Source: Fulverythrobacter ferritrahens
GTDB taxonomy: Bacteria; Pseudomonadota; Alphaproteobacteria; Sphingomonadales; Sphingomonadaceae
Direction of reading: 5' to 3'
Length of the DNA: 64,000 bases
Assembly (NCBI RefSeq): GCF_020539485.1
Contig: NZ_JACDXU010000001.1
Coordinates: forward strand, 124,001 to 188,000
In this document: positions 40,468 to 49,986 of the stretch, piece after piece
Position numbering within the stretch: the first letter of the stretch is position 1
Layout: each line of letters opens with the position of its first letter
The notes under the pieces: model-generated
Seen by the model: only the letters and a program-made list of their open reading frames with translations
Told to the model about the DNA's origin: nothing
Databases searched by the model: none
Program-made: the position numbers and the translations under genes

Positions 40468-43214
40468 TGGTCGCTTCGGTCTCGGCCCTGTCGAGCGCCG
40501 GTCAGGCCGCGAGCTATTACGAAGCCGACGACTATTATGCCGAAGGCGGCATGGCTCCGTCCGAATGGTTAGGCGAAGCAGCGGACAAACTGGGCCTGTC
40601 CGGTGAGGTGGATCGCGAGAAGTTTGCCGAACTACTCGAAGGCAGGATTGCCGGACAGCAGCTCGGCACCACGCGTAATGGCAAGGTCGAGCACCGGCCA
40701 GGCTGGGACATCACCCTTTCCGCGCCCAAGTCGGTGTCGATCATGGCCGAGGTTGCGGGCGACAAGCGGCTGATCAAGGCCCATGGCGCGGCTGTGAAAG
40801 TGGCGCTCGCCCATGTCGAGAAGCACATGGCGGCAACCCGGATCAGACAGGGCGGCGAGGTCCGGCGCGAAGCGACCGGCAATCTCGCTATCGCTACCTT
40901 CCGCCATGCCACGAGCCGGGCGCAGGACCCTCAGTTGCACACGCATGCCGTCGTCATCAACGCCACGCAGGACAAGGATGGTAGCTGGCGCAGTCTGGAG
41001 CCGCGCGCCTTCTACCAGCTCCAGAAGGAGATCGGCACGATCTACCGGCAGGAACTGGCGCACGGCGTTTCCGCCCTGGGATACAAGATCGAGGCCGGGA
41101 AAGACTCGCTGTTCGAGATCGCAGGTGTACCAGAAAATGCCATCGACGCACTGAGCCAGCGCACCGCAGCGATCGATGCCCGGCTTGCCGAGCGCGGCAC
41201 GAGCCGCGCGGAGGCGAGCGCTGCCGAAAAGCAGATCGCCGCGCTCGATACGCGGGAAGCCAAGAGCCATGCCGATCATCGCACCTTGCGCGCTGACTGG
41301 CGGGCGACTGCCGACAACAACGGGTTCGACAAGGCAGCGCGAGACAGGTTGGTCGGTCAAGCGAGAGAGCGGGCCAAGAGCAGCGATGCTACTGCCAGCC
41401 CCGATCTGCTGGCACGGCAGGCGGTAGCCTGGGCCGCTGCAAAGCTGTCCGAGCGAGAGGCTGTGTTCTCGGCAAGCACGCTGGCACGCGAGGCCGGAGA
41501 CTTTGCCTTTGGCAAGGCCGGGCACAGCACAATCAGCGCAGCGATTGCCGAGGCCGGAGAACGGGGCGAGCTTGTCCCGCGCGCTTTCCTGGACCGGCGC
41601 GGCGCGGAGTTTGCCGGGTTTACCACCCCGCAGGCTATCGCAACCGAGCGAACCATGCTGCGCCTTGAGGAAGCCGGGCGCGGCATGGCGCAATCGCTTG
41701 CCACTCCGGTGGCGGCAGCACGAACCATCGAGCGGGCTGCACGGCAATCGGCACGATCCGGCTATGCCTGGACCGAAGACCAGAAGCGGGCGACCGCAGA
41801 CTTGCTCACCTCGCGCGATCGCGTAGCTGCCGTCCAGGGCTATGCCGGGACTGCGAAGACAACGACGGTGCTCGCTACCTATGCGCGAGAGGCCAAACGA
41901 CATGGATTGGCCGTGACTGCGCTCGCGCCGACCGCATCGGCAGCAACCGTTCTCGGCGAAGCGCTCGGTTTGCGAGGCGATACGGTAGCGCGGCATTTGT
42001 TGGCACCGCAGACGAAGACTGCAGGCAAGGAGGCCGTCTGGATCGTCGACGAAGCCTCGATGCTCTCGGCCCACGTCATGGCAAAGCTCATGACCCGCGC
42101 TGACAAGGCCGGAGCCAGGCTCGTTCTTGTCGGCGACGTCAAGCAGCTGGGTTCGGTGGGTGCTGGCGCAGCCTTCTCCCAGTTGCAGCAGGCAGGCATG
42201 ACGACCGCGAAGCTTGCCGAAGTCGTCCGGCAGACCAACGCCGAAACCCGCGAAGCCGTGATGGCCTCAATCGAAGGCCATGCAGGCAAGGCCCTGGCCG
42301 CACTGGAACGTGGCGGCGGCAAGGTGATCGAAGGTGCAACGCCGGACGAGCGACTTGGAGCATTGGCCAGGCATTATCTGGCCTTATCGCCAGCAGAGCG
42401 TGCCCGAACGCTGGTGGTCGAGCCATCGCGCGAAGGCCGCGACCGGCTCACCGGCATGATCCGCGCGAAGCTGACCGAGCGCGGCGAACTGTCAGCGGAT
42501 GCGGTCCGTTTCCTCGCTCTTGAAGCGAAAGGCCTGACCCGTGCCGAAGCGCGCGAGGCATCAAGCTATGCCATCGGCGATGTCGTCAAGTTCAGCCGCG
42601 ACTATGCCGCCAAGGGCGTGCGACGGGGCGATAGCTTTGCCATTGCCGCAGTCGATCCCGAGCGCGGGCGCATTGCCCTTGAAGGCCGCGATGGACGGTT
42701 GCTGGACTGGCATCCCCGGCAGTGGGGCGCGAGCAAAGCCGAGGTATTCGAGCCGAAACTAAGGGAGCTGCGCACCGGCGACCGCGTGCAGTTCACCCGC
42801 AACGACCGGGAAGCGGGGCGGGTCAATGGCGTTGGCGGGACCGTCACAAACATCGATTCTGACCGTGGCCGGGCAGCGGTGAAGCTCGCCAACGGACGCG
42901 AGCAGACGCTCGATCTCTCCGATCCTCGCGACGCCCATTTGCGCCACGCTTATGTTCAGACCGCTCACGCCGCCCAGGGTCAGACCGCCGAGCGGGTCCT
43001 GATCCACGCCGACAGCCGCTCCACCAATCTGGTCGATCAGAAGATGCTCTATGTCGCGCTTTCGCGCGCCAAAGCGGAGGCGATAGTGGTGACCGACGAC
43101 AAGGAGAAGCTCGTCCGGGCGATCTACGAACGCGCAGGCGAGAAGCAGACGGCCATGACCGCGAGCACGCCAGACGCCGGAAAATCTAAGGCGATGGGTG
43201 CCGGGCTGGGATAG
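40464..43214 (+). CDS. MobF relaxase/helicase (TrwC-like), island 2
   Basis: This 916-residue protein has a relaxase domain (about 1-300) with tyrosine pairs Tyr17-18 and Tyr23-24 (SYYEADDYY) and histidines in QLHTHAVVI. The C-terminal helicase has Walker A GYAGTAKTT and Walker B VWIVDEASM. Full double-tyrosine pairs match the R388 TrwC pattern. The coding pattern resembles that of the relaxase at 8369, but the helicase Walker A sequences and the C-termini differ. It lacks the TraI-like C-terminal domain, as TrwC-type proteins do. Confidence 0.93.
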   Translation: MMVASVSALSSAGQAASYYEADDYYAEGGMAPSEWLGEAADKLGLSGEVDREKFAELLEGRIAGQQLGTTRNGKVEHRPGWDITLSAPKSVSIMAEVAGDKRLIKAHGAAVKVALAHVEKHMAATRIRQGGEVRREATGNLAIATFRHATSRAQDPQLHTHAVVINATQDKDGSWRSLEPRAFYQLQKEIGTIYRQELAHGVSALGYKIEAGKDSLFEIAGVPENAIDALSQRTAAIDARLAERGTSRAEASAAEKQIAALDTREAKSHADHRTLRADWRATADNNGFDKAARDRLVGQARERAKSSDATASPDLLARQAVAWAAAKLSEREAVFSASTLAREAGDFAFGKAGHSTISAAIAEAGERGELVPRAFLDRRGAEFAGFTTPQAIATERTMLRLEEAGRGMAQSLATPVAAARTIERAARQSARSGYAWTEDQKRATADLLTSRDRVAAVQGYAGTAKTTTVLATYAREAKRHGLAVTALAPTASAATVLGEALGLRGDTVARHLLAPQTKTAGKEAVWIVDEASMLSAHVMAKLMTRADKAGARLVLVGDVKQLGSVGAGAAFSQLQQAGMTTAKLAEVVRQTNAETREAVMASIEGHAGKALAALERGGGKVIEGATPDERLGALARHYLALSPAERARTLVVEPSREGRDRLTGMIRAKLTERGELSADAVRFLALEAKGLTRAEAREASSYAIGDVVKFSRDYAAKGVRRGDSFAIAAVDPERGRIALEGRDGRLLDWHPRQWGASKAEVFEPKLRELRTGDRVQFTRNDREAGRVNGVGGTVTNIDSDRGRAAVKLANGREQTLDLSDPRDAHLRHAYVQTAHAAQGQTAERVLIHADSRSTNLVDQKMLYVALSRAKAEAIVVTDDKEKLVRAIYERAGEKQTAMTASTPDAGKSKAMGAGLG

Positions 43215-43315
43215 GCCATCGGCGCACCTGTGCCATCATCGATGGCAGCACATCCTTCGGAAAGGTGCAAAAGAAGGTCCGAGAAATCCGGACAATTTAG
43301 CTCACAAGGCCGCCA

Positions 43316-43330
43316 ACATTTCATAAATGT
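43316..43330. promoter_or_regulatory. Palindromic operator before paraMORC operon
   Basis: ACATTT-CAT-AAATGT is a perfect 6-bp inverted repeat. It overlaps one arm of a wider repeat, CAACATTTC (43314-43322) against GAAATGTTG (43344-43352). A separate GCCATC-ATC-GATGGC palindrome lies at 43232-43246. All are within 150 bases of the start at 43380. Confidence 0.45.
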
Positions 43331-43379
43331 GTTGCATATGTCGGAAATGTTGCCCATATCGCCAAAACGGAGATTCGAT

Positions 43380-43601
43380 ATGGAAAAGAAGCGTGAAAAT
43401 TTCGTCAGACTTGCGGAGCAGAGGGTCAACCGCGCCCTCAAGGAAATCCGCTTGATCGGAAATCTTTCTAACAGATCGGCATATTTCTCGACAGACGAGG
43501 ATGTGAAGAAGATATTCCGGGCCCTTCAGAAGGAACTCGACACTGCCAAGGCTCGCTTCGGGGATGCCGAAAGCGGCAGCGAATCCCTGTTCAAGCTCTG
43601 A
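43380..43601 (+). CDS. Small basic helical protein, paraMORC operon
   Basis: This 73-residue helical, charged protein (KKRENFVRLAEQRVNRALKEIRLIG) ends with a coiled-coil-like KKIFRALQKELDTAKARFG. It has GGAG eight bases before ATG 43380. It lies 23 bases before the ATPase gene start, so it is the first gene of that operon. Small proteins of this kind appear to accompany paraMORC-type restriction-associated ATPase operons; I recall the association but cannot verify it. Role unknown. Confidence 0.75.
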   Translation: MEKKRENFVRLAEQRVNRALKEIRLIGNLSNRSAYFSTDEDVKKIFRALQKELDTAKARFGDAESGSESLFKL

Positions 43602-43624
43602 TCACGCGGCGAAAAGGAACGGAC

Positions 43625-45513
43625 ATGACTGGACCAGTACTGGAATTTTTGCCGAATCAGGCAGGTGAGAGCGAAGGCCTCGGCGACGCAGGGATCGAGC
43701 CTTTCGCGACAACCCTTATGCGAGTTGTGGCCGCGAAGCCGGGCAGAACAGTGCTGACGCCGCTGTCGACTTTCCCGTGAGGATGAAATTTGACGTGCTC
43801 GACGTGGCAACTTCAGAGCTGCCGGGCATCGCTGTCCTGACCGACACAGTCGAAAGATGCCTCGCCGATGCCAAGCAGGAAAAGGACGAAGACTTTTTCT
43901 CCCAGGCGAAGAAGCTGCTCGAAAAGCCGACCACCAAGATTCTCAGGATCAGTGATTTCAATACGAAGGGCCTTGCCGGACCTTCGGGTCAAGAAGGCAC
44001 TCCATTCCATTCGCTGCTGAAGGGTGCAGGTGTTAGCAACAACAAGACAGAGACGTCGGGGGGCTCATTCGGCATTGGCAAGAACGCTTCGTTCGCGATC
44101 TCCGATCTTCAGACTGTTCTCTATTCGACAGCGTACCGCGATCAGGCAGACGAGTTGCGGTTTGCGGCTCAAGGCAAGTGCCGGATGGTCTCCCATGTCG
44201 ATAGCAACGGTGAAAGGAGACGAGCCACCGGCTACTGGGGAAACCCGGATGGATATGTCGCTGTCGAAGATCCGGCAGACGTGCCGGACTGGATGCGCCG
44301 CGACGAGATCGGGACAAGCATTTTCAGTGTGGGCTTCAGACAGAACGACGGCTGGGCCTGGTCTATCGCCTACTCATTGCTGACTAACTTCTTCGCGGCG
44401 CTTCACCGGGACAGGATGGCGTTCGAAATCAACGACGGCGAGATCAAGCTCAATCACAATACAGTTGCGGCGATGTTCGACGACCCTCGCATCATCTCGG
44501 CAGCCGAAGCGGACGGTCAGAAAAGCCAGCTCGATTTCTCGCGCGACCTGTTCCGCTGTCTGACCTCGCCCGATGCGACGGAAATTGAACAGGAGGTTCA
44601 GGGTCTAGGCAGGATGCGCTTCCGTATTCTTGTCGACGATGGCCTCCCCAAGCGTGTTGGCATCGTCCGCAACGGAATGTTGATCACCTCAGAGCTTCAG
44701 CAGTTCGGGGACAAGCTTCAAAGGTTTGTCGGCACGCGCGAATTCGTAGCATTCGTCGAGCCGGTCGCCGACGCCGCAAGCAAGCTCATGAAGTCGATCG
44801 AGAATCCGCGGCATGACAGCTTCTCAGCCAACCGTCTTTCCGATCCGCTGAAGCGGCAAGCTGCTGAAAGCGCTATGAAACAGCTCATCAAGGAATTGCG
44901 CAGACAGATTGAACAGACCGCTTCGATCGAGGAGGACGACGAGGTCACGCTCGACGAACTGGCAAGGTTCTTTGCCGAGGATGCCAGCGGCACGCCGCCG
45001 CCCGACCCCGATGCCGAGAATGATCCCGAAAAGTACGTGTACAAACCGGCTCGCAAGACCAAGACAAGAGCGCTGCGACCGCAGGAAAACACCGGCGATG
45101 ATGGCGGTGGTGGAGACAAGGAAACACGTGAGACGGGCGGGAAGCGCTCCGGTGACCAGAAAGGGCCGGGAGCCGGAAGCGGCGGAAGCGGCACGCAGGG
45201 CAAGGTGCCGCCACTGAAGCTGCGGGGTCTCAGGACGGCGATACCTTCCGGCCACCCGGATGCGCTGAAAAGGACCATCTGGTTTACGCCCACCGTCTCG
45301 GGGGCAGCTGTGGTGCAGCTCGAAGCTACTGGACTCAACACGGGAGAGCCGCTTCCTGTCGTTGCCACCAGCAACGGCGCTGTACACAATGGAACAGTGG
45401 CAATTGAACTGACAGAAGGGGAGCGGATCTCCCTCGAGGTAACGTTCGACGCGCCCTATCCGGGACCGGTCGAAGTGTTCGCCACTGCTGAATTGCAGGA
45501 GGCCGCAGCATGA
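43625..45513 (+). pseudogene. paraMORC-type GHKL ATPase, frameshifted N-terminus
   Basis: The open frame beginning at 43777 gives a 578-residue protein, but its N-terminus lies further left. From ATG 43625 another frame gives MTGPVLEFLPNQAGES, then GLGDAGIE. In the frame of the long protein, 43702-43764 read FRDNPYASCGREAGQNSAD, with the GHKL N-box (EAGQNSADA). The frames differ by one base near 43699-43702, and one added base restores GIE-x-FRDN. No start codon exists in the long frame before 43777. Other ATPase motifs are DFNTKGL (60-66 of the long part) and GSFGIGK (96-102). A Gly/Lys-rich linker near 440 precedes a C-terminal beta domain. Without N-box the ATPase should be inactive. A real mutation, a sequencing error or programmed frameshifting are all possible. 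Confidence 0.8.
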
Positions 45514-46334
45514 AGTTTTCCGATGACATGCGTTTCGCCCACCCGGTACTGACGGACGAGACCGGCGACTTCAGCGAAGGGAGTTTTGCGCTCGATACCG
45601 AAGTCGAGGAGATCATAGAGACCGGCAAGGTCAGTATCCGCTACAGCATCGATCTCACCGAGACATCGATCCGTGAGCTTGTCGAGAATGGCAAGGCCTC
45701 TGTCGGGATTTTCGTCCGGTGCGGCGATACATTCTACTCCGAGCTCCGGGAACTTGGTTGGCCAGAGGGCAAGGTGGAGTTCGAGAAAGGCTCGCTGTTG
45801 AACCGCGTAACGGTTCGCCCCGTCATCTGGCTTTCACAACCGCTGCCGAAATGGGAGCCGGGCAATGTGCACCCGGAATTTACACTGCCACTCAGTCTGG
45901 TTGCCGGAGATATTCTGGCCTTTGACGATGAGCAGGTCCTAAGCGTCGGCCAGGCAAAGCTGGCGCCGATGGAGAGCATCTTTGCGCTTGTCGCATCCCC
46001 CTCCCAGCCTGAAGGTCAGCTCAGTGTGAAACTGGACGACGAGAAGATCACAATTATTGCCGGGGAGGAGACATTCAAGATGATCAACGGGCTACGACAT
46101 TCACCGGCCAAGGCAGCTGTCCTGAGTTCGGTATACTTGCCCGCCGTGATGGAGGTCCTCGACACGCTGCGGGACAACCCAGACGCGCACGAAAACCGGC
46201 GCTGGAAACAGCCGTTTGCAGCGAAATGCACGGTTGCCAACATCGATTACAACGGCAGTCTCTTTGATAGCGCGCAGACGCTGCTGGAAATGCCGGTCAG
46301 TCGGCTTGAAACGATTGCGGAGGCCAAGGCGTGA
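45510..46334 (+). CDS. paraMORC-operon protein, unknown
   Basis: This 274-residue, beta-rich acidic protein has no catalytic motif. Its start overlaps the ATPase stop by four bases and its own stop overlaps the next start. Segments such as VSIRYSIDLTETSIRELV and FVRCGDTFYSELRELGWPEG suggest a beta-sandwich-like fold in the first half. Nothing indicates a membrane or nuclease. By coupling it should act with the ATPase and the next protein in one complex. Confidence 0.8.
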   Translation: MKFSDDMRFAHPVLTDETGDFSEGSFALDTEVEEIIETGKVSIRYSIDLTETSIRELVENGKASVGIFVRCGDTFYSELRELGWPEGKVEFEKGSLLNRVTVRPVIWLSQPLPKWEPGNVHPEFTLPLSLVAGDILAFDDEQVLSVGQAKLAPMESIFALVASPSQPEGQLSVKLDDEKITIIAGEETFKMINGLRHSPAKAAVLSSVYLPAVMEVLDTLRDNPDAHENRRWKQPFAAKCTVANIDYNGSLFDSAQTLLEMPVSRLETIAEAKA

Positions 46335-47095
46335 GCAAACTCAAATTCCTCTCTCAAGATGTCATGGACAGCCTGCAGGCGCAGGTGACCGCCAATCGCA
46401 CCCGGTACGAAACCGGCGACTTTCTTGATCTCGAACTTGGAAATGGATGGGCGATCGAGGTTTCATCGGTATCTCTCGATGGGGCGGCCATTGCCGACCT
46501 CGACATGTCTTCGACAAAGCCGGAGATCGAAGTCCAGAATTCACTGAAAGTCTTCGAAGCGCTTCCCGGAATGACTCCGGCCATAGCGCGCGAGGGCCGC
46601 ATCTGGACCAGGCTCACCCATGTAGAGGGCCTTGAATACTCGCGGGCGCGGTGGCTCTCAGGCGCTTCCGGAGAGGCAATCGACAAGGCTGTCCTCGACC
46701 ATTTCTTTGGAACGGGGCTCACTTCGATAAGGGACGACAATGCAATTGGCCGTCTCTGGTGGAATGCGCGGGTGGCGAAGATTGCGGCCGGCGCTGGTGA
46801 CCACGAGAACGCGCTGAACCTTATCCTCAAGAGCGCTGACATTCGGAGTAACTTCGTCGAGCGCTCCCGGACCACAAGCAGGCCCCAACTGGCACAGGGC
46901 CTGATCCGGATCATGACCGCAGAACCCTGGGTAACTTCGGATGAGGCGAGCTTTCGCCATTTCATGAAAGTTCTGAACCGGAACGGCGGAGGAATTCTTT
47001 TCGAGGTCATGAGCGAATCTGAAATTGACAAGTTTTTGGCGGATACCGCAGCACTGGCAATGCAGCAGGCCGAAAGAGAGCTGAGAGCTGCCTAG
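46331..47095 (+). CDS. paraMORC-operon protein (DUF6339-like)
   Basis: This 254-residue protein has an N-terminal beta part (about 30-110) with LTHVEGLEYSRARWLSG, then helical parts rich in Arg and Trp (AIGRLWWNARVAKI, FVERSRTTSRPQLAQGLIRI). I associate this pattern with DUF6339, a family of unknown function next to restriction-modification and helicase genes; moderate certainty. The start overlaps the previous stop, showing coupling. It could recognise DNA or modified ends for the system. Confidence 0.75.
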   Translation: MSKLKFLSQDVMDSLQAQVTANRTRYETGDFLDLELGNGWAIEVSSVSLDGAAIADLDMSSTKPEIEVQNSLKVFEALPGMTPAIAREGRIWTRLTHVEGLEYSRARWLSGASGEAIDKAVLDHFFGTGLTSIRDDNAIGRLWWNARVAKIAAGAGDHENALNLILKSADIRSNFVERSRTTSRPQLAQGLIRIMTAEPWVTSDEASFRHFMKVLNRNGGGILFEVMSESEIDKFLADTAALAMQQAERELRAA

Positions 47096-47576
47096 GCTAC
47101 CCTGTTGGGCAACCTGCTCTACCCGCTGGCGCGAACCGGGCCTGTAGTCCCGTCCCATCCGGGTGACGATCAGGAGCAATTGGAAGCGGAGCGGGAATTC
47201 CTGATGGACGCGCTCTGTCCCGCGCATTCTGCGCTCCTGAGGGCGCGGCATTCCTGAGCTAACCCGCAGGCACTCTTGCCTCTCTCATTGCCGGAGGCCC
47301 GCTGGCGCACTGATCGCGCGCGCAGGACTTCCGTCGGCTTCGCGCCGTTGCAAGGGTGCCGATTTTTGTGTGGATCGCAGGGCGATCCCTTGAGGGAACA
47401 CCAAAGGCTTTGCCCTCTCGTTCCCGAAACCGGAAGTAGACACCCCCGTGTGGCGGGCTTCGCCCGCTGGCCCGCGCCAGGGCATCGATTCCGGTTTTCC
47501 CTCCCCCTCCCATCCTCGCCGGAAGGCAGGCCGCATGCCGCGTGTCGGATGCGGCTTTGCCGGAAGGAGTAGGCAG
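47096..47576. other. Gene-free region, nothing assigned
   Basis: About 480 GC-rich bases lack a convincing gene. Several short GC hairpins occur, for example GCGGGC-TTC-GCCCGC near 47452-47470, and long minus-strand frames have unusual Arg/Pro/Ser-rich composition. The promoter for the following small genes is presumably here. Confidence 0.5.
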
Positions 47577-47765
47577 ATGGACGATCAAATCTTGAACTAC
47601 CGGTCTTGCGGGGCCGAGTGCCGCGAGGACTGGTTGCGGATGCTGGCCAACGAGAACGGCTTGCCGTTCGGGACGGTTCGGCGTCTGGCCGAGGAGCTGG
47701 GCGAGAGAGAAGATTTCGGCGAGCTGGTCGATGTATGTGAGCGTGGCGGGAGGGCGGTGCAATGA
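47577..47765 (+). CDS. Small island protein, unknown
   Basis: This 62-residue acidic protein has a predicted HTH-like helix pair (CREDWLRMLANENGL, FGTVRRLAEELG). AAGGAG lies about eight bases before ATG 47577, and its stop overlaps the DUF3768 gene start by four bases. It could be a small DNA-binding or adaptor protein. Function unknown. Confidence 0.75.
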   Translation: MDDQILNYRSCGAECREDWLRMLANENGLPFGTVRRLAEELGEREDFGELVDVCERGGRAVQ

Positions 47766-48145
47766 CTGCTGGCACTCTTTCCCGCAGCGAGCGGATTGCC
47801 CGGCTCAATGACCGGGCGCGGCAGGCGATGGGCCTGGCCTGTGTTGCCGTTGCAACCGAGGGCTTCCGGGCCTTGTCTGATGAAGATCAGTCGCGGGTGC
47901 GCGAACTGGTAGAGACTTTCGATGCATTCACACCGGACAACGACCCGTATGGCGAGCGCGATTTTGGCGCGATTTATCGGGACATCGAAGGTCGCTGGAC
48001 GACCATGCGACCGGCGCGGTCTGCCGAAACCGTATTCTGGAAGATCGATGCCTACGATCGTAAATTGCAGTTTGCCAGCGAGGACCCGGCCAATCCTGCG
48101 GTTACACGGCGGGTGCTAACCATCATGCTGGCCAGCGAGTACTGA
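47762..48145 (+). CDS. DUF3768-domain protein
   Basis: This 127-residue protein shows the DUF3768 pattern: an N-terminal helix [16 protein letters not shown], the centre [19 protein letters not shown], then [23 protein letters not shown] and [11 protein letters not shown]. This family is common on alphaproteobacterial plasmids and islands, with unknown function. It is coupled to the 62-residue gene (four-base overlap) and precedes the methyltransferase with a regulatory region between. Confidence 0.9.
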   Translation: MTAGTLSRSERIARLNDRARQAMGLACVAVATEGFRALSDEDQSRVRELVETFDAFTPDNDPYGERDFGAIYRDIEGRWTTMRPARSAETVFWKIDAYDRKLQFASEDPANPAVTRRVLTIMLASEY

Positions 48146-48208
48146 CCGGAAGTGTCCTGTGGAAATTTGTTCCGCGGGACTCTTGCGGATGTTCTCCAAA
48201 TGTTTCAT

Positions 48209-48251
48209 CACTGGGTCTGGATTGGACATCTTGTCCTTTCCAGACCCAGTG
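48209..48251. promoter_or_regulatory. Nested inverted repeats, SsoII-like R-M operator
   Basis: Outer arms CACTGGGTCTGGA (48209-48221) and TCCAGACCCAGTG (48239-48251) are perfect 13-bp inverted repeats. Inside lies GGACA-TCT-TGTCC (48224-48236). This closely matches the site GGACAAATTGTCC that I recall as bound by the M.SsoII N-terminal HTH. The right outer arm touches the GGAG ribosome binding site, so a transcript hairpin could also hide it. Confidence 0.65.
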
Positions 48252-48260
48252 GAGATGCCT

Positions 48261-49514
48261 GTGCTTGATCGCCGCACCGAGTTTACCAGACTGAGGGAAT
48301 GCGCCGGATTGTCGATCGAGGAGGCAGCACAGCTGCTCCACGTGACCGAACGAACGATCAGACGCTACGAGACTCCTGGATCACGCGGAACAGATCCATC
48401 ACCGCTGGCGATGGATTTCGTTCGCCGTATGGCACAAGCCGCTGCGCGTGCGAACTTTGTGGACCGCGAAAGGCCAGCATTCCGCTTCATCGATCTATTC
48501 GCCGGGATCGGGGGTTTGCGGAAGCCGTTCGAGGAGATTGGCGGAAAGTGTGTATTCACCGCCGAGTGGGACCGCTGGTCTCGCAAGACCTATGCCGCCA
48601 ACTATCCTGACAACCCTTTCGATCACGAGTTCGCTGGCGACATCCGGCCCTATGCCGACGAGCCCTGGAAGGTTCCCGAGCATGACGTCTTGTTGGCCGG
48701 TTTTCCTTGCCAGCCATTCTCGATTGCCGGGGTCTCGAAGAAGAACGCGCTCGGTCGACCTCACGGTTTCCTGTGCGACACGCAGGGGACGCTTTTCTAC
48801 GACCTCGCCAAGATCATCGCCCATCATCAGCCCAAGGCATTTCTGCTTGAGAACGTGAAAAATCTCGAGCGGCATGACCGGGGCCGGACTTTCGCCACCA
48901 TCATGCATGTTCTCACACAGGAGCTCGGCTACAAGGTCCAGTACCGGGTAATCAGTTCCGCGCCTTGGGTTCCGCAGAAGCGCGAGCGCGTGTTTATCGT
49001 CGGATTCCGGGAAGAGACTGATTTCAGCTTCGATGACCTGGCATTGCCCGAGAGCCGGGAGCCCGTGCTGGGCGACATTCTGGAAGAAGATGTAGACGCC
49101 AAGTATACGCTGAGCGCGCATCTGTGGGGCTACTTGCAGGGGTACAAGGAGAAACACGCGAAGAAGGGCAATGGCTTCGGCTATTCGGTCTTCGGTCCCG
49201 GCGATGTTTCGCGTACGCTCTCGGCGCGCTATCACAAGGACGGGTCCGAATGCCTGGTTCTGCAACCTGGCAACCGGCCCCGCAGGCTGACCCCGCGCGA
49301 GTGCGCGCGCCTCATGGGTTTCGACGAACCGCAAGGCAGCGACTTCATTATCCCCGTTTCTGACACCCAAGCCTATCGCCAGTTCGGTAATGCCGTAGTG
49401 GTGCCGGTCGTCCGCGCGGTGGCCAGGATCATGGCGCCCCATATTGTGGGCGAGCCTGCTGCTAAGGACGCTATCAGCGAACTAGTTCGCGAACCGGTCT
49501 ACGCCCATGGCTGA
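48261..49514 (+). CDS. DNA (cytosine-5) methyltransferase with N-terminal HTH
   Basis: This 417-residue enzyme has motif I LFAGIGGL (about 75-82), motif [10 protein letters not shown] with catalytic Cys (about 150), ENVKN as motif VI, QKRERVF as motif VIII, and [11 protein letters not shown] as motif X. The first ~50 residues form an HTH ([19 protein letters not shown]), as in M.SsoII and M.EcoRII, which repress their own genes. Start GTG 48261 is favoured because GGAG ends six bases before it; ATG 48255 directly abuts GGAG, and earlier ATGs precede the operator. Its likely target is a CCNGG- or CCWGG-type sequence, given the Vsr and EcoRII-like partners. Overlaps vsr by eight bases. Confidence 0.92.
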   Translation: MLDRRTEFTRLRECAGLSIEEAAQLLHVTERTIRRYETPGSRGTDPSPLAMDFVRRMAQAAARANFVDRERPAFRFIDLFAGIGGLRKPFEEIGGKCVFTAEWDRWSRKTYAANYPDNPFDHEFAGDIRPYADEPWKVPEHDVLLAGFPCQPFSIAGVSKKNALGRPHGFLCDTQGTLFYDLAKIIAHHQPKAFLLENVKNLERHDRGRTFATIMHVLTQELGYKVQYRVISSAPWVPQKRERVFIVGFREETDFSFDDLALPESREPVLGDILEEDVDAKYTLSAHLWGYLQGYKEKHAKKGNGFGYSVFGPGDVSRTLSARYHKDGSECLVLQPGNRPRRLTPRECARLMGFDEPQGSDFIIPVSDTQAYRQFGNAVVVPVVRAVARIMAPHIVGEPAAKDAISELVREPVYAHG

Positions 49515-49986
49515 TGTGGTCTCACCGGCTGTCCGCAGCCGGATGATGGCCGGAATCAGGGGCAAGGATACAAAGCCGGAAATCATCGTCCGGCGCGGAT
49601 TGCATGCACTCGGCTTTCGCTATCGCCTTCACGACCGCAAGCTGCCTGGAAAGCCGGACCTTGTCTTCCCGGCGAGACGGGCAGTTATCTTCGTAAACGG
49701 CTGTTTCTGGCATGGCCACGACTGCCAACTCTTCAAGTGGCCTTCGACACGCGAGGACTTCTGGCAGGCCAAGATCACCCGAAACCGCGAGAATGATCGC
49801 AAGCATTCTGCGGCATTGAACGAGGCTGGCTGGCGTCAGGCGACTGTCTGGGAATGCAGCCTCAAGGGCAAGACGCGTTTAGCCGATGGGCAACCCGTGA
49901 GACTGCTCGCGGACTGGCTTCGATCGGACCAGGCGTCTATCGAGATCCAAGGACAGAACACGTCCGGACGGAGCGCAGATGCCTGA
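49507..49986 (+). CDS. vsr: Very short patch repair endonuclease Vsr
   Basis: This 159-residue protein has the Vsr pattern: [32 protein letters not shown] with the catalytic Asp, then [11 protein letters not shown] with zinc-binding Cys/His, and [15 protein letters not shown]. Vsr nicks 5' to the T of T:G mismatches made when methylated C deaminates in Dcm-like sites, preventing C-to-T mutation. Its place between methylase and endonuclease, overlapping both by eight bases, ties it to this system's recognition site. Confidence 0.95.
   Translation: MADVVSPAVRSRMMAGIRGKDTKPEIIVRRGLHALGFRYRLHDRKLPGKPDLVFPARRAVIFVNGCFWHGHDCQLFKWPSTREDFWQAKITRNRENDRKHSAALNEAGWRQATVWECSLKGKTRLADGQPVRLLADWLRSDQASIEIQGQNTSGRSADA

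Noticed and set aside
40632-42074. 480-residue minus-strand frame opposite relaxase 2
   Set aside because: No motif and an atypical composition, while the plus strand has relaxase and helicase motifs.
47170-47808. 212-residue minus-strand frame in the gap before the 62-residue gene
   Set aside because: Arg/Ser/Pro-rich with no motif. It overlaps well-supported plus-strand genes and their ribosome binding site.
48495-49442. 315-residue minus-strand frame opposite the methyltransferase
   Set aside because: All cytosine methyltransferase motifs are on the plus strand; the antisense has none.
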